Shown in pieces: positions 1 to 5,044 of a stretch of 5,044 nucleotides of DNA. A program made the position numbers and the translations under genes. This DNA comes from Pseudomonadales bacterium (GTDB lineage: Bacteria; Pseudomonadota; Gammaproteobacteria; Pseudomonadales; UBA7239). Location of the stretch: NCBI GenBank assembly GCA_020443005.1, contig JAGRJA010000146.1:1-5044 (forward strand). The letters run 5' to 3'. Below the pieces are notes generated by a model, which was given only the letters and a program-made list of their open reading frames with translations, was not told where the DNA came from and ran no database searches. Every line of letters starts with the position of its first letter. The stretch's first letter is position 1.

Positions 1-270
1 AAACACACCCAGAAAGCCCGGATGCGTACCGGATAACAGCAAAAGGCAACTCTTGCAGGCACCACAGGCACTGCTACCCGCAGGTTCGTCACACAAGAGG
101 CGACTGACAAATGAGAAGGCCAGATCTCTTTTCCCGCATCCATCCGGTCCGCTTAACAACAGGGCATGGTGCAGCCTGCCCTGCTGACGCTGACTCTCGA
201 ATTGAGCCCAGAAAGATTCCAGCCAGGGATAAACGCTGTGCAACTTAATGGAAGCTGCCACCTCAGTCAT
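1..270 (-). CDS. holB: DNA polymerase III subunit delta' (N-terminal 90 codons, cut by window edge)
   Basis: Partial gene; the 3' part lies beyond the left edge. HolB is the delta' subunit of the clamp loader, which places the beta sliding clamp on DNA. I translated it by hand from the ATG at 270-268. Visible features are HHALLLSG at about residues 34-41, a P-loop-like GPDGCGKR at 41-48, and four cysteines (C60, C69, C72, C75) matching the zinc module of DnaX/HolB-type AAA+ clamp-loader subunits, followed by GTHPG at 81-85 (usually HPD in relatives). The P-loop keeps its lysine but has Arg where Ser/Thr normally binds Mg-ATP. E. coli delta' does not bind ATP, so this fits the family. The start overlaps the tmk end by 8 nt, and AGGAAAGG lies 7 nt upstream. 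The position after tmk is the same as in E. coli. Confidence 0.93.
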   Translation of the reverse strand, partial: MTEVAASIKLHSVYPWLESFWAQFESQRQQGRLHHALLLSGPDGCGKRDLAFSFVSRLLCDEPAGSSACGACKSCLLLLSGTHPGFLGVF

Positions 271-889
271 TAAAGAGCCTTTCCTGAAAAACATCCATGA
301 TTTGCAGCTGTACGATATCCAGCGCCTTTGCTGCATTAATAAGGGCATAGCGCTCCGGTTGTCGCGCTATTCTCGACAAATAGGTATCCCGCACTTTGTG
401 AAAAAAGGAAATATCTTCATTTTCAAAGCGGTCCTGCTCTGTTCTTTCCGAGACTCTCTTCATACCCTGCTCTACCGGCAGATCAAGTACAAGGGTCAAA
501 TCCGGTCGCAAATCACCTTGCACCATTTGTTCAAGCTGTTCAATAACCTGCACAGACAAACCTCTGCCTCCTCCCTGATAGGCGTAGGTCGCATCCGTAA
601 ACCGATCACAAACAACCCATACACCTTTTTCAAGTGCCGGAATGATTTTCTGCTCAAGGTGCTGGGCCCTGGCTGAAAAAATCATCAGCAACTCAGCCAG
701 GCCACTGACTGGCTCATCGCGTTTTTCGAGCAGGAGGGATCTCAGTGATTCAGCCAATGGCGTACCACCCGGTTCACGGGTTGTAATGAACTCTATTCCC
801 TGTTGCTCAAGCAGGCTTTCAATAAACTGGATATTGGTTGTCTTGCCAACCCCTTCAACGCCTTCAATCGTAATAAATTTTGCAGTCAT
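263..889 (-). CDS. tmk: Thymidylate kinase (dTMP kinase)
   Basis: Complete, 208 aa (the E. coli enzyme is about 213). It phosphorylates dTMP to dTDP with ATP in the cytoplasm, an essential step in dTTP supply. Visible motifs are a Walker A P-loop GVEGVGKTT at residues 10-18, REPGG at 38-42 (dTMP-binding region), DRF at 95-97, YQGGGRG at 104-110, RPDLTLVLDL at 128-137, and a LID region around 147-156 with R149 and R154. Arginine in the LID rather than the P-loop is the E. coli-like (type II) arrangement. The ATG at 889-887 has only a weak upstream site (AAGG 2 nt away, GAG 8 nt away), so translation may depend on the preceding mltG, whose stop is 33 nt upstream. Its last 8 nt (ATGACTGA) overlap the start of holB. 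Confidence 0.98.
   Translation of the reverse strand: MTAKFITIEGVEGVGKTTNIQFIESLLEQQGIEFITTREPGGTPLAESLRSLLLEKRDEPVSGLAELLMIFSARAQHLEQKIIPALEKGVWVVCDRFTDATYAYQGGGRGLSVQVIEQLEQMVQGDLRPDLTLVLDLPVEQGMKRVSERTEQDRFENEDISFFHKVRDTYLSRIARQPERYALINAAKALDIVQLQIMDVFQERLFND
278..285 (-). promoter_or_regulatory. Ribosome binding site of holB, inside the tmk 3' end
   Basis: AGGAAAGG on the minus strand lies 7 nt before the holB ATG (270-268). It sits within the last codons of tmk. A good site at standard spacing supports this ATG as the true holB start and suggests that holB is translated by ribosomes finishing tmk or initiating anew at the overlap. Confidence 0.65.
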
Positions 890-922
890 AGCCTTGTCTC
901 GTTTTGAGAGTAAATCGGTTAG

Positions 923-1945
923 TTAGCGTACAGTTGATTGGTAATCTGCGCGCCGGTTTTTTACCTGGTATTTTCTAACAGCCTTGTTATGCTCTTCAAC
1001 CGTTGCAGAGAAGTAATGGCGACCGTCACCCATAGCCACGAAATAAAGTGCTTCACCCTCTTCCGGATGAAGCGCTGCCCGAATAGCCTCTCTGCCCGGC
1101 ATGGCAATAGGTGTGGGTGGCAAACCTTTTATCAGATAAGTGTTATAGGGCGAAGGCGACTTGAGGTGCTTCCTGGTCAAATTGCCCTGATAGACATCAC
1201 CCAGTCCGTAGATTACTGTAGGGTCAGTCTGCAAGCGCATGTTCTTTTTCAGCCTTCTGACAAAAACACCGGCAATTTTGGCCCTTTCTTCGGCAACGCC
1301 CGTTTCCTTCTCAACAATAGACGCCATAATCAGCGCCTCATAGGGCGAGTCATAAGGTAAATCCTGCCCTCTTTGCTGCCACTCTTCATCCAGAACACTT
1401 TGCATCTTTTTATAGCTGTATCGCAGAATATCAACATCGCTCGCCGTCTTTGGAAAGTGGTATGTATCCGGAAAAAAAAGTCCTTCTAGTGAATCGTATT
1501 GTATCCCCAGAAGGGTTTTCAGGTTATCGACTCCCCAGTCTGTAATACTGTGCCGAAAACGCTCGGAAGAGCGTATCTCAGCAGAAACCTGTCTAAAGTC
1601 CCAACCTTCAATAAAGCGAATTTCATGCAATATTGCCTCACCGGAATTCAGTTTTTTCAACAACAGGGAAAAATTGATTCCCGGGTCAAGTTGATACTCG
1701 CCAGCCTTGATATGTTCATGCTTGTGAAGTTTCGCGTAGCTTGCATACAGTTTCGGATGCTGAAGCAAATAACCTTTTTCATACATTTCAGCAATAACCT
1801 GGGTAAGAGTAGACCCTGGTGTCACCTCAAAAGAAACGCCCTGATCAAGCTGAAGAGGACTATCGCCGACTCTTTCGATATAAAAACAGACGCTGACAAG
1901 TGAAAATGCCAGTGCTGCCAGAAGAAACACCAGTTTTTTCAGCAT
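923..1945 (-). CDS. mltG: Endolytic murein transglycosylase MltG (YceG family)
   Basis: Complete, 340 aa from the ATG at 1945-1943, the same length as E. coli MltG. It cleaves nascent peptidoglycan strands at the periplasmic face of the inner membrane and is thought to set glycan chain length. Residues 3-22 form one hydrophobic N-terminal membrane anchor after lysines. A LysM-like subdomain follows (about 39-103), then the YceG catalytic domain with EGLFFPDTY (154-162), ASIVEKET with the predicted catalytic Glu at 212, LQTDPTVIYG (238-247), SPYNTY (265-270) and GLPPTPI (274-280). The start shares one base with the pabC stop (TGATG), a usual sign of translational coupling, and there is no strong Shine-Dalgarno of its own. 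An in-frame TTG one codon earlier (1948-1946) would add one residue but is less likely. Confidence 0.96.
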   Translation of the reverse strand: MLKKLVFLLAALAFSLVSVCFYIERVGDSPLQLDQGVSFEVTPGSTLTQVIAEMYEKGYLLQHPKLYASYAKLHKHEHIKAGEYQLDPGINFSLLLKKLNSGEAILHEIRFIEGWDFRQVSAEIRSSERFRHSITDWGVDNLKTLLGIQYDSLEGLFFPDTYHFPKTASDVDILRYSYKKMQSVLDEEWQQRGQDLPYDSPYEALIMASIVEKETGVAEERAKIAGVFVRRLKKNMRLQTDPTVIYGLGDVYQGNLTRKHLKSPSPYNTYLIKGLPPTPIAMPGREAIRAALHPEEGEALYFVAMGDGRHYFSATVEEHNKAVRKYQVKNRRADYQSTVR

Positions 1946-2799
1946 CAAGTTTTTAGCTCATGTTGGGCCAGCAGCAATTGTAAACGACGAGTGATGACTC
2001 CCTTCTGATAATGGTGAACAGCAAATGAACGGACTGGCCAAATCCCGATAATGCTGTTTGTCAGGAACAGTTCATCAGCCTTGATTAAATCACGAATAAA
2101 AAGTCGTTTTTCAATGTAGGGCAATCCCGCAGCTGGAATTATCTCATTCAGCAAAAACTGTCGCATAACGCCGCTGACACCACAACGATCGATTTTTGGC
2201 GTATAGACACAATCATTCTTTACAATGAAAAGATTGGTTTTGCTGCCCTCGACAACATCACCCGCAACACTGCACATCAACAACTCATCAATATCTTTAT
2301 TGAGGGTAAAACCTGCCAGTATCTGATCAAGCCGATTGAGGTGCTTGATCCCTGCCAGCTTGTCGTTATGCGGCAAGTGATAATCAGACAAACCTATCTT
2401 CACGGTTTGGGTAGAGCAACGATCAAGACTGCTCAGGGGAAATATTTGCAGGATTCTGTGCGTACCTGTAAAAGATTGTGGCCGTTGATATCCCCTGCCT
2501 TTAAAAGCGGAACAAAGTATCACTTTGAGAATAAAACTATCGGCTAAGGCAATATATTTTTGTGCTTCGCCTATGGCGATTGCTATCTCTTTTTCAAGGG
2601 CAATTTGATCGACAGTCAACTTAAGTTTTTGGGCGCTTTGTCGGACTCTTTCGAGATGAAGCGGCAACAACAAGGCGTTACCATCAGAGACAGCGATGGT
2701 TTCAAAAAAACCATCGCCATAGGCCAGACCACGATTCTGCAGACCGATTTCTGCCTGAGGCCTGCCATTAACCCATGAAGGGAGAGAAGCAGCTTTCAT
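1945..2799 (-). CDS. pabC: Aminodeoxychorismate lyase
   Basis: Complete, 284 aa from the ATG at 2799-2797. This pyridoxal-phosphate enzyme of the fold-type IV (branched-chain aminotransferase-like) family splits 4-amino-4-deoxychorismate into p-aminobenzoate and pyruvate for folate synthesis. Seen: YGDGFFET (27-34), GRGY (101-104), AGIKHLNRLDQ (149-159) with the predicted PLP-binding Lys at 152, VVEGSKTNLF (182-191) with Glu184 expected to contact the PLP ring nitrogen, and GVSGVMRQFLL (207-217). E. coli PabC carries nearly the same GIKHLNRL and G-MRQF segments. The related D-amino-acid and branched-chain aminotransferases are less likely, given these motifs and the fab-mltG-tmk context. A GTG two codons upstream (2805-2803) is possible, but it overlaps the Shine-Dalgarno, so the ATG is preferred. 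It lies 28 nt after fabF and overlaps mltG by 1 nt. Confidence 0.95.
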   Translation of the reverse strand: MKAASLPSWVNGRPQAEIGLQNRGLAYGDGFFETIAVSDGNALLLPLHLERVRQSAQKLKLTVDQIALEKEIAIAIGEAQKYIALADSFILKVILCSAFKGRGYQRPQSFTGTHRILQIFPLSSLDRCSTQTVKIGLSDYHLPHNDKLAGIKHLNRLDQILAGFTLNKDIDELLMCSVAGDVVEGSKTNLFIVKNDCVYTPKIDRCGVSGVMRQFLLNEIIPAAGLPYIEKRLFIRDLIKADELFLTNSIIGIWPVRSFAVHHYQKGVITRRLQLLLAQHELKT

Positions 2800-2804
2800 A
2801 ATCA

Positions 2805-2810
2805 CTCCCT
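2805..2810 (-). promoter_or_regulatory. Ribosome binding site that decides the pabC start
   Basis: AGGGAG on the minus strand ends 5 nt before the ATG at 2799-2797. The alternative GTG start (2805-2803) uses the last base of this motif, leaving no spacer, so the ATG two codons later is the better start. Confidence 0.7.
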
Positions 2811-2827
2811 GTCAACAATAAGATGGT

Positions 2828-4066
2828 TTACATGCGTTTAAACAAAAGCGTGCCGTTAGTTCCACCAAAACCAAAGGAGTTTGACATGGCATAGTCAATT
2901 TTCATCGTCTGGGCAGTATTGGGAACAAAATTCAGGTCACACCCTTCATCCGGATTATGCAGATTGATGGTGGGAGGGGCAACCTGATCACGGATGGCGA
3001 GTATCGAGAAAATAGCTTCGACTGCACCGGCGGCCCCCAGCAAGTGGCCAATCATCGACTTGGTCGAGCTCACAGCAATCCTGGAACTGGCAGCCCCCAT
3101 AATAGACTTCACAGCCTGACACTCCGCCTTGTCCCCCAAAGGGGTCGATGTGCCATGGGCGTTAATATAATCAAGGCTTTCGGCATTAACACCTGCATCT
3201 TTCAATGCATTTTGCATGGACGCCGCCGCCCCGCTACCATCTTCGGGCGGCGAGGTCATGTGATGAGCATCATCACTCATTCCAAAGCCAACCAGTTCGG
3301 CATAAATCGTGGCGCCACGAGCACGGGCGTGTTCGTACTCTTCCAGCACAATCACACCGGCACCATCAGCCAGCACAAAGCCGTCACGGTCCTTATCCCA
3401 GGGGCGGCTTGCGGCCTGAGGGTCATCATTCCTGCAGGAAAGTGCACGAGCGGCCGCGAAACCACCAAGACCAACAGGCGTACAGGCTTTTTCTGCCCCA
3501 CCGGCAAACATTACATCGGCTTCTCCGTAAGCAATCATACGAGCGGCAAAACCGATATTGTGCGTGCCCGTAGTGCAGGCTGTTGTGATCGCGATATTGG
3601 GGCCTTTTAGGCCATATTTGATCGCGAGATTACCGGCAACCATATTGATGATGGAACCCGGTACAAAGAAAGGCGATATTCTTCGAGGCCCCTTGGTATC
3701 GATAATGACCCGGTTTTCTTCGATGGCACCAATACCACCAATACCCGAGCCTATGGCTGCACCGTAACGATGAGCTTCAGACTCCTTGATTTCCAGTCCT
3801 GAATCTTCAAATGCCTGATAAGCCGCAACCAGACCGTACTGGATAAACTCATCCATTTTGCGCGCTTCCTTTAGCGGCATATAGGCTTCTACATCAAGAT
3901 TACGGATATTTCCGGCAAAACGGGTCGAAAAGGCACTGGTATCAAAAGCTTCAATCGCTGAAATACCGCTTTTCCCTGCCAAAATACCTTCCCAGGTATC
4001 AGCAACTGTATTGGCAAGCGGGCTTACCATACCCATGCCGGTAACAACCACTCTTCTTTTAGACAA
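2828..4066 (-). CDS. fabF: 3-oxoacyl-[acyl-carrier-protein] synthase II (KAS II)
   Basis: Complete, 412 aa (E. coli FabF is 413). This condensing enzyme elongates acyl-ACP with malonyl-ACP; in E. coli it performs the temperature-sensitive palmitoleoyl to cis-vaccenoyl step. The sequence aligns by eye with E. coli FabF along its whole length. It has the N-terminal MSKRRVVVTGMGMVSPL, the nucleophile Cys164 in TACTTG, His304 in NAHGTSTP, Lys336 in SSTKSMIGH with His341, and the C-terminal gating segment NSFGFGGTNG around 396-405. I109 in GSGIGGIG matches the acyl-pocket Ile108 of mature E. coli FabF. Both catalytic His residues mark it as FabF/FabB type rather than FabH, and its length and context favour FabF over FabB. 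The start codon is TTG, 7 nt after AAGGAG. It lies downstream of a terminator that follows acpP, and pabC follows after 28 nt. Confidence 0.98.
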   Translation of the reverse strand: MSKRRVVVTGMGMVSPLANTVADTWEGILAGKSGISAIEAFDTSAFSTRFAGNIRNLDVEAYMPLKEARKMDEFIQYGLVAAYQAFEDSGLEIKESEAHRYGAAIGSGIGGIGAIEENRVIIDTKGPRRISPFFVPGSIINMVAGNLAIKYGLKGPNIAITTACTTGTHNIGFAARMIAYGEADVMFAGGAEKACTPVGLGGFAAARALSCRNDDPQAASRPWDKDRDGFVLADGAGVIVLEEYEHARARGATIYAELVGFGMSDDAHHMTSPPEDGSGAAASMQNALKDAGVNAESLDYINAHGTSTPLGDKAECQAVKSIMGAASSRIAVSSTKSMIGHLLGAAGAVEAIFSILAIRDQVAPPTINLHNPDEGCDLNFVPNTAQTMKIDYAMSNSFGFGGTNGTLLFKRM

Positions 4067-4073
4067 TGCTCTT

Positions 4074-4079
4074 CTCCTT
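4074..4079 (-). promoter_or_regulatory. Strong ribosome binding site fixing the TTG start of fabF
   Basis: AAGGAG on the minus strand sits 7 nt (AAGAGCA) before TTG at 4066-4064. The codons after this TTG read SKRRVVVTG, exactly the conserved FabF N-terminus. No ATG or GTG lies nearby in frame upstream, so TTG is the credible initiation codon. Confidence 0.8.
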
Positions 4080-4128
4080 GCCGTGCCCTAACTACCCAAT
4101 GAAAACAAAAGACCAAACACCAAGCAAT

Positions 4129-4161
4129 AAAAAAGCCGTTCTATCAAATAGTAACGGCTTT
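4129..4161 (-). terminator. Intrinsic terminator after acpP
   Basis: On the minus strand, AAAGCCGTT (4161-4153) and AACGGCTTT (4140-4132) form a 9-bp arm pair. It continues, past one unpaired A, into CTAT/ATAG with a 3-nt loop. The descending arm runs into six consecutive T (4134-4129) and then ATT. It begins 18 nt past the acpP stop and lies before fabF. It would end most acpP transcripts, with fabF and later genes reached by read-through or by a promoter I cannot identify. On the plus strand the hairpin lacks a comparable T tract, so it is probably one-directional. Confidence 0.88.
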
Positions 4162-4179
4162 AAAAACAACGATCTCGAA

Positions 4180-4416
4180 TCAGGCGAGATTTGCGTTGAT
4201 GTAATCAATTGCCAACTGGACAGTTGTAATTTTCTCAGCTTCTTCGTCGGGGATCTCTGTTTCAAATTCCTCTTCAAGAGCCATTACCAACTCAACAGTA
4301 TCGAGGGAATCGGCACCTAAATCTTCAACAAATGAAGCGGAGCTTTTTACTTCCTCTTCTTTGACACCCAGTTGTTCAGCAACGATTTTTTTTACGCGCT
4401 CTTCAATGCTACTCAT
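4180..4416 (-). CDS. acpP: Acyl carrier protein
   Basis: Complete, 78 aa, very acidic, typical of bacterial AcpP. It carries growing acyl chains on a 4'-phosphopantetheine arm in fatty-acid synthesis and supplies them to lipid A, phospholipid and other pathways in the cytoplasm. The carrier motif GADSLD is at residues 34-39, and Ser37 is the attachment serine (Ser36 of mature E. coli AcpP). The following helix II, TVELVMALEEEFE, is the conserved partner-docking surface. The ATG at 4416-4414 gives the standard MSSIEERVKKIV N-terminus. A sigma70 promoter lies about 100 nt upstream and an intrinsic terminator just downstream, so it is probably also made as a short single-gene mRNA. AGGAG is 12 nt from the ATG, longer than usual. 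Confidence 0.99.
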   Translation of the reverse strand: MSSIEERVKKIVAEQLGVKEEEVKSSASFVEDLGADSLDTVELVMALEEEFETEIPDEEAEKITTVQLAIDYINANLA

Positions 4417-4518
4417 AGCGGATTCAGACTCCTGATTGGTAGTTAAGCAAAAGGCTTTTTACGGCCAAGATTTAAAGGGGTTTTCACAAGCCGTAGAACA
4501 ACATACCACTTGTAATGG
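4417..4518 (-). other. acpP mRNA 5' leader with possible alternative hairpins
   Basis: About 100 nt lie between the predicted transcription start and the acpP ATG. On the minus strand TACGGC (4495-4490) can pair with GCCGTA (4465-4460), 6 bp around a 24-nt loop. The overlapping GGCTT (4492-4488) can instead pair with AAGCC (4457-4453), which is followed by TTTT (4452-4449). The two pairings exclude each other. The stems are short and the loops large, so a regulatory role is unproven. I see no known riboswitch or small ORF here. Confidence 0.3.
4429..4433 (-). promoter_or_regulatory. Ribosome binding site of acpP with long spacing
   Basis: AGGAG on the minus strand is the only good Shine-Dalgarno match before acpP. 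It is separated from the ATG by 12 nt (TCTGAATCCGCT) rather than the common 5-9. A short GGA/TCC pairing (4432-4430 with 4422-4420) could bring it closer; this is inference. Confidence 0.5.
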
Positions 4519-4524
4519 ACGCGC

Positions 4525-4553
4525 ATTTTACCTGCATTTGACCGGAATGTGAA
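4525..4553 (-). promoter_or_regulatory. Sigma70-type promoter of acpP
   Basis: Minus strand: -35 TTCACA (4553-4548, 5 of 6 consensus), a 17-bp spacer, and -10 TAAAAT (4530-4525, 5 of 6). Transcription should start near 4518. An AT-rich stretch with A8 and T6 runs lies directly upstream (4554-4580), as in UP elements. It is in the fabG-acpP gap, where E. coli also has an acpP promoter. Near-consensus elements fit the very high cellular level of ACP. Confidence 0.8.
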
Positions 4554-4580
4554 AAAATTTAATAAATCCTTTTTTTTCAA
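4554..4580 (-). promoter_or_regulatory. AT-rich UP-like element upstream of the acpP promoter
   Basis: The 27 bp upstream of the -35 box are almost wholly A/T and include an A8 run (just after the fabG stop) and a T6 run adjoining the -35 box. This resembles the binding region for the RNA polymerase alpha-subunit C-terminal domains at strong promoters. It rests on composition and position only. Confidence 0.4.
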
Positions 4581-4584
4581 TTGG

Positions 4585-5044
4585 TTACGACATATGCATG
4601 CCACCATTTACATGCAAAGTCTCACCGGTAATGTAAGCCGCGGCATCACTGGCCAGGAACACTACAGCCTCCGCAATTTCATCCGGCTGCCCCAAACGAC
4701 CCAGGGGAATCTGATTTAACAGTGCCTGTTTTTGCGCTTCAGGAAGTACATCGGTCATGTCGGTATCAATAAAACCAGGGGCAACAGTATTCACGGTAAT
4801 GTTACGCGAACCGATTTCTCTCGCCAGAGCACGACTGAAACCAACAACACCTGCCTTGGTGGCAGCGTAATTGGACTGCCCGACATTACCGGAAGCACCA
4901 ACCACAGAACCAATATTTATCACTCTTCCCCAGCGCGCCTTGGTCATCCCTCTCAGGCAGGCCTTGGTCACCCGAAAGATGGAATTGAGGTTTGTATTGA
5001 CGACATCGTCCCATTCATCATCTTTCATTCTCATCAGCAGATTA
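4585..5044 (-). CDS. fabG: 3-oxoacyl-[acyl-carrier-protein] reductase (C-terminal part, cut by window edge)
   Basis: The 3' 152 codons of fabG; the N-terminal NADP-binding TGASRGIG and NNAG motifs lie beyond the right edge. FabG reduces 3-ketoacyl-ACP to 3-hydroxyacyl-ACP with NADPH in each elongation cycle. The visible part starts at NLLMRMKDDEW, matching E. coli FabG from residue 93, and ends at the usual length (about 244 aa in total). In E. coli numbering the short-chain dehydrogenase catalytic set is complete: Asn110 (NTNL), Ser138 (IGSVVG), Tyr151 and Lys155 (YAATK). VAPGFIDTDM and the C-terminal AAYITGETLHVNGGM are also characteristic. The ATG at 5034 is internal, not the start. It lies 168 bp upstream of acpP, and the gap contains the acpP promoter. 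Confidence 0.98.
   Translation of the reverse strand, partial: NLLMRMKDDEWDDVVNTNLNSIFRVTKACLRGMTKARWGRVINIGSVVGASGNVGQSNYAATKAGVVGFSRALAREIGSRNITVNTVAPGFIDTDMTDVLPEAQKQALLNQIPLGRLGQPDEIAEAVVFLASDAAAYITGETLHVNGGMHMS

Noticed and set aside
248..1903. Plus-strand open frames opposite tmk and mltG (248-676, 642-926, 938-1360, 1499-1903)
   Set aside because: All are antisense to well-supported genes, have no family resemblance and show no initiation signals.
1946..1948. TTG as start of mltG, one codon before the ATG
   Set aside because: The adjacent ATG forms the classic TGATG overlap with the pabC stop and gives 340 aa, the E. coli length. TTG has no better ribosome binding site.
2810..2815. 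Perfect TTGACA hexamer on the minus strand just before pabC
   Set aside because: No -10-like sequence lies 16-18 bp downstream; that position is inside the pabC coding start and reads CTGCTT. A lone -35 match is not a promoter.
2957..3610. Plus-strand open frame of 217 codons opposite fabF
   Set aside because: It lies wholly antisense to an unmistakable fabF with complete motifs. Its translation shows no recognisable domain, and no ribosome binding site or promoter stands out. The open frame follows from fabF codon use.
4103..4126. Possible fabF promoter after the terminator (TTGCTT, about 17 bp, TTTCAT on the minus strand)
   Set aside because: Only 3 of 6 and 4 of 6 consensus matches in a T-rich stretch where such matches are expected by chance. 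Too weak to list as a feature.
4092..4277. Minus-strand 61-codon frame overlapping the acpP end and the acpP-fabF gap
   Set aside because: It is out of frame with acpP and crosses the terminator, with no ribosome binding site. It is a shadow of acpP.
4066..4320. Plus-strand open frame of 84 codons running through the terminator into acpP
   Set aside because: It reads antisense through the hairpin and the acpP coding region, and the product resembles nothing known.
4386..4393. Run of eight A on the coding strand early in acpP, a possible slippage site
   Set aside because: It simply encodes the conserved Lys-Lys before Ile-Val, and no useful product is visible in a shifted frame.
4133..4494. 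The 7-nt AAGCCGT shared by the acpP leader (4488-4494) and the terminator arm (4133-4139), suggesting long-range pairing
   Set aside because: Seven bases within this distance can match by chance, and the terminator's own local hairpin would form much faster.
1..5044. Search for a novel system, mobile element, CRISPR array or defence genes
   Set aside because: Nearly all the sequence is assigned to seven standard housekeeping genes in their usual order. The only gaps of note, 4067-4179 and 4417-4584, hold a terminator and a promoter with leader.

Overview
This window is an ordinary bacterial housekeeping region. It holds the fatty-acid synthesis cluster fabG-acpP-fabF-pabC-mltG-tmk-holB, with every gene on the minus strand, so transcription runs from high to low coordinates. 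The gene order, the close protein similarity to Escherichia coli (recalled, not searched) and the link of pabC, mltG (yceG), tmk and holB to the fab genes point to a gammaproteobacterium. Base composition is moderate. The AcpP N-terminus resembles pseudomonad and marine gammaproteobacterial sequences, but I cannot name a genus.

Layout in transcription order: the C-terminal 152 codons of fabG enter from the right edge (5044 to 4585). A 168-bp gap follows, holding a well-formed sigma70 promoter and a leader of about 100 nt. Next come acpP (4416-4180), a strong intrinsic terminator (about 4161-4129), fabF (4066-2828) starting at TTG behind a strong Shine-Dalgarno, pabC (2799-1945), mltG (1945-923), tmk (889-263) and the first 90 codons of holB (270-1), which leaves through the left edge. 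From fabF to holB the genes are 33 bp apart or less, or overlap, and I see no internal terminator, so they probably form one transcription unit.

FabG and FabF act on acyl chains carried by AcpP: FabG reduces 3-ketoacyl-ACP and FabF condenses malonyl-ACP onto acyl-ACP. PabC makes p-aminobenzoate for folate. MltG is an inner-membrane transglycosylase that cuts nascent peptidoglycan. Tmk makes dTDP, and HolB is the delta' subunit of the DNA polymerase III clamp loader. The unit thus joins lipid, wall, folate and DNA replication functions. The arrangement suggests that acpP is expressed strongly and separately, while fabF and later genes are held lower by the terminator and perhaps by the TTG start.

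I found no mobile element, CRISPR array, tRNA or rRNA, and no sign of a novel system. The points worth a second look are regulatory: the acpP promoter and leader, the acpP-fabF terminator, the fabF TTG start, the long acpP Shine-Dalgarno spacing and a slightly atypical HolB P-loop.
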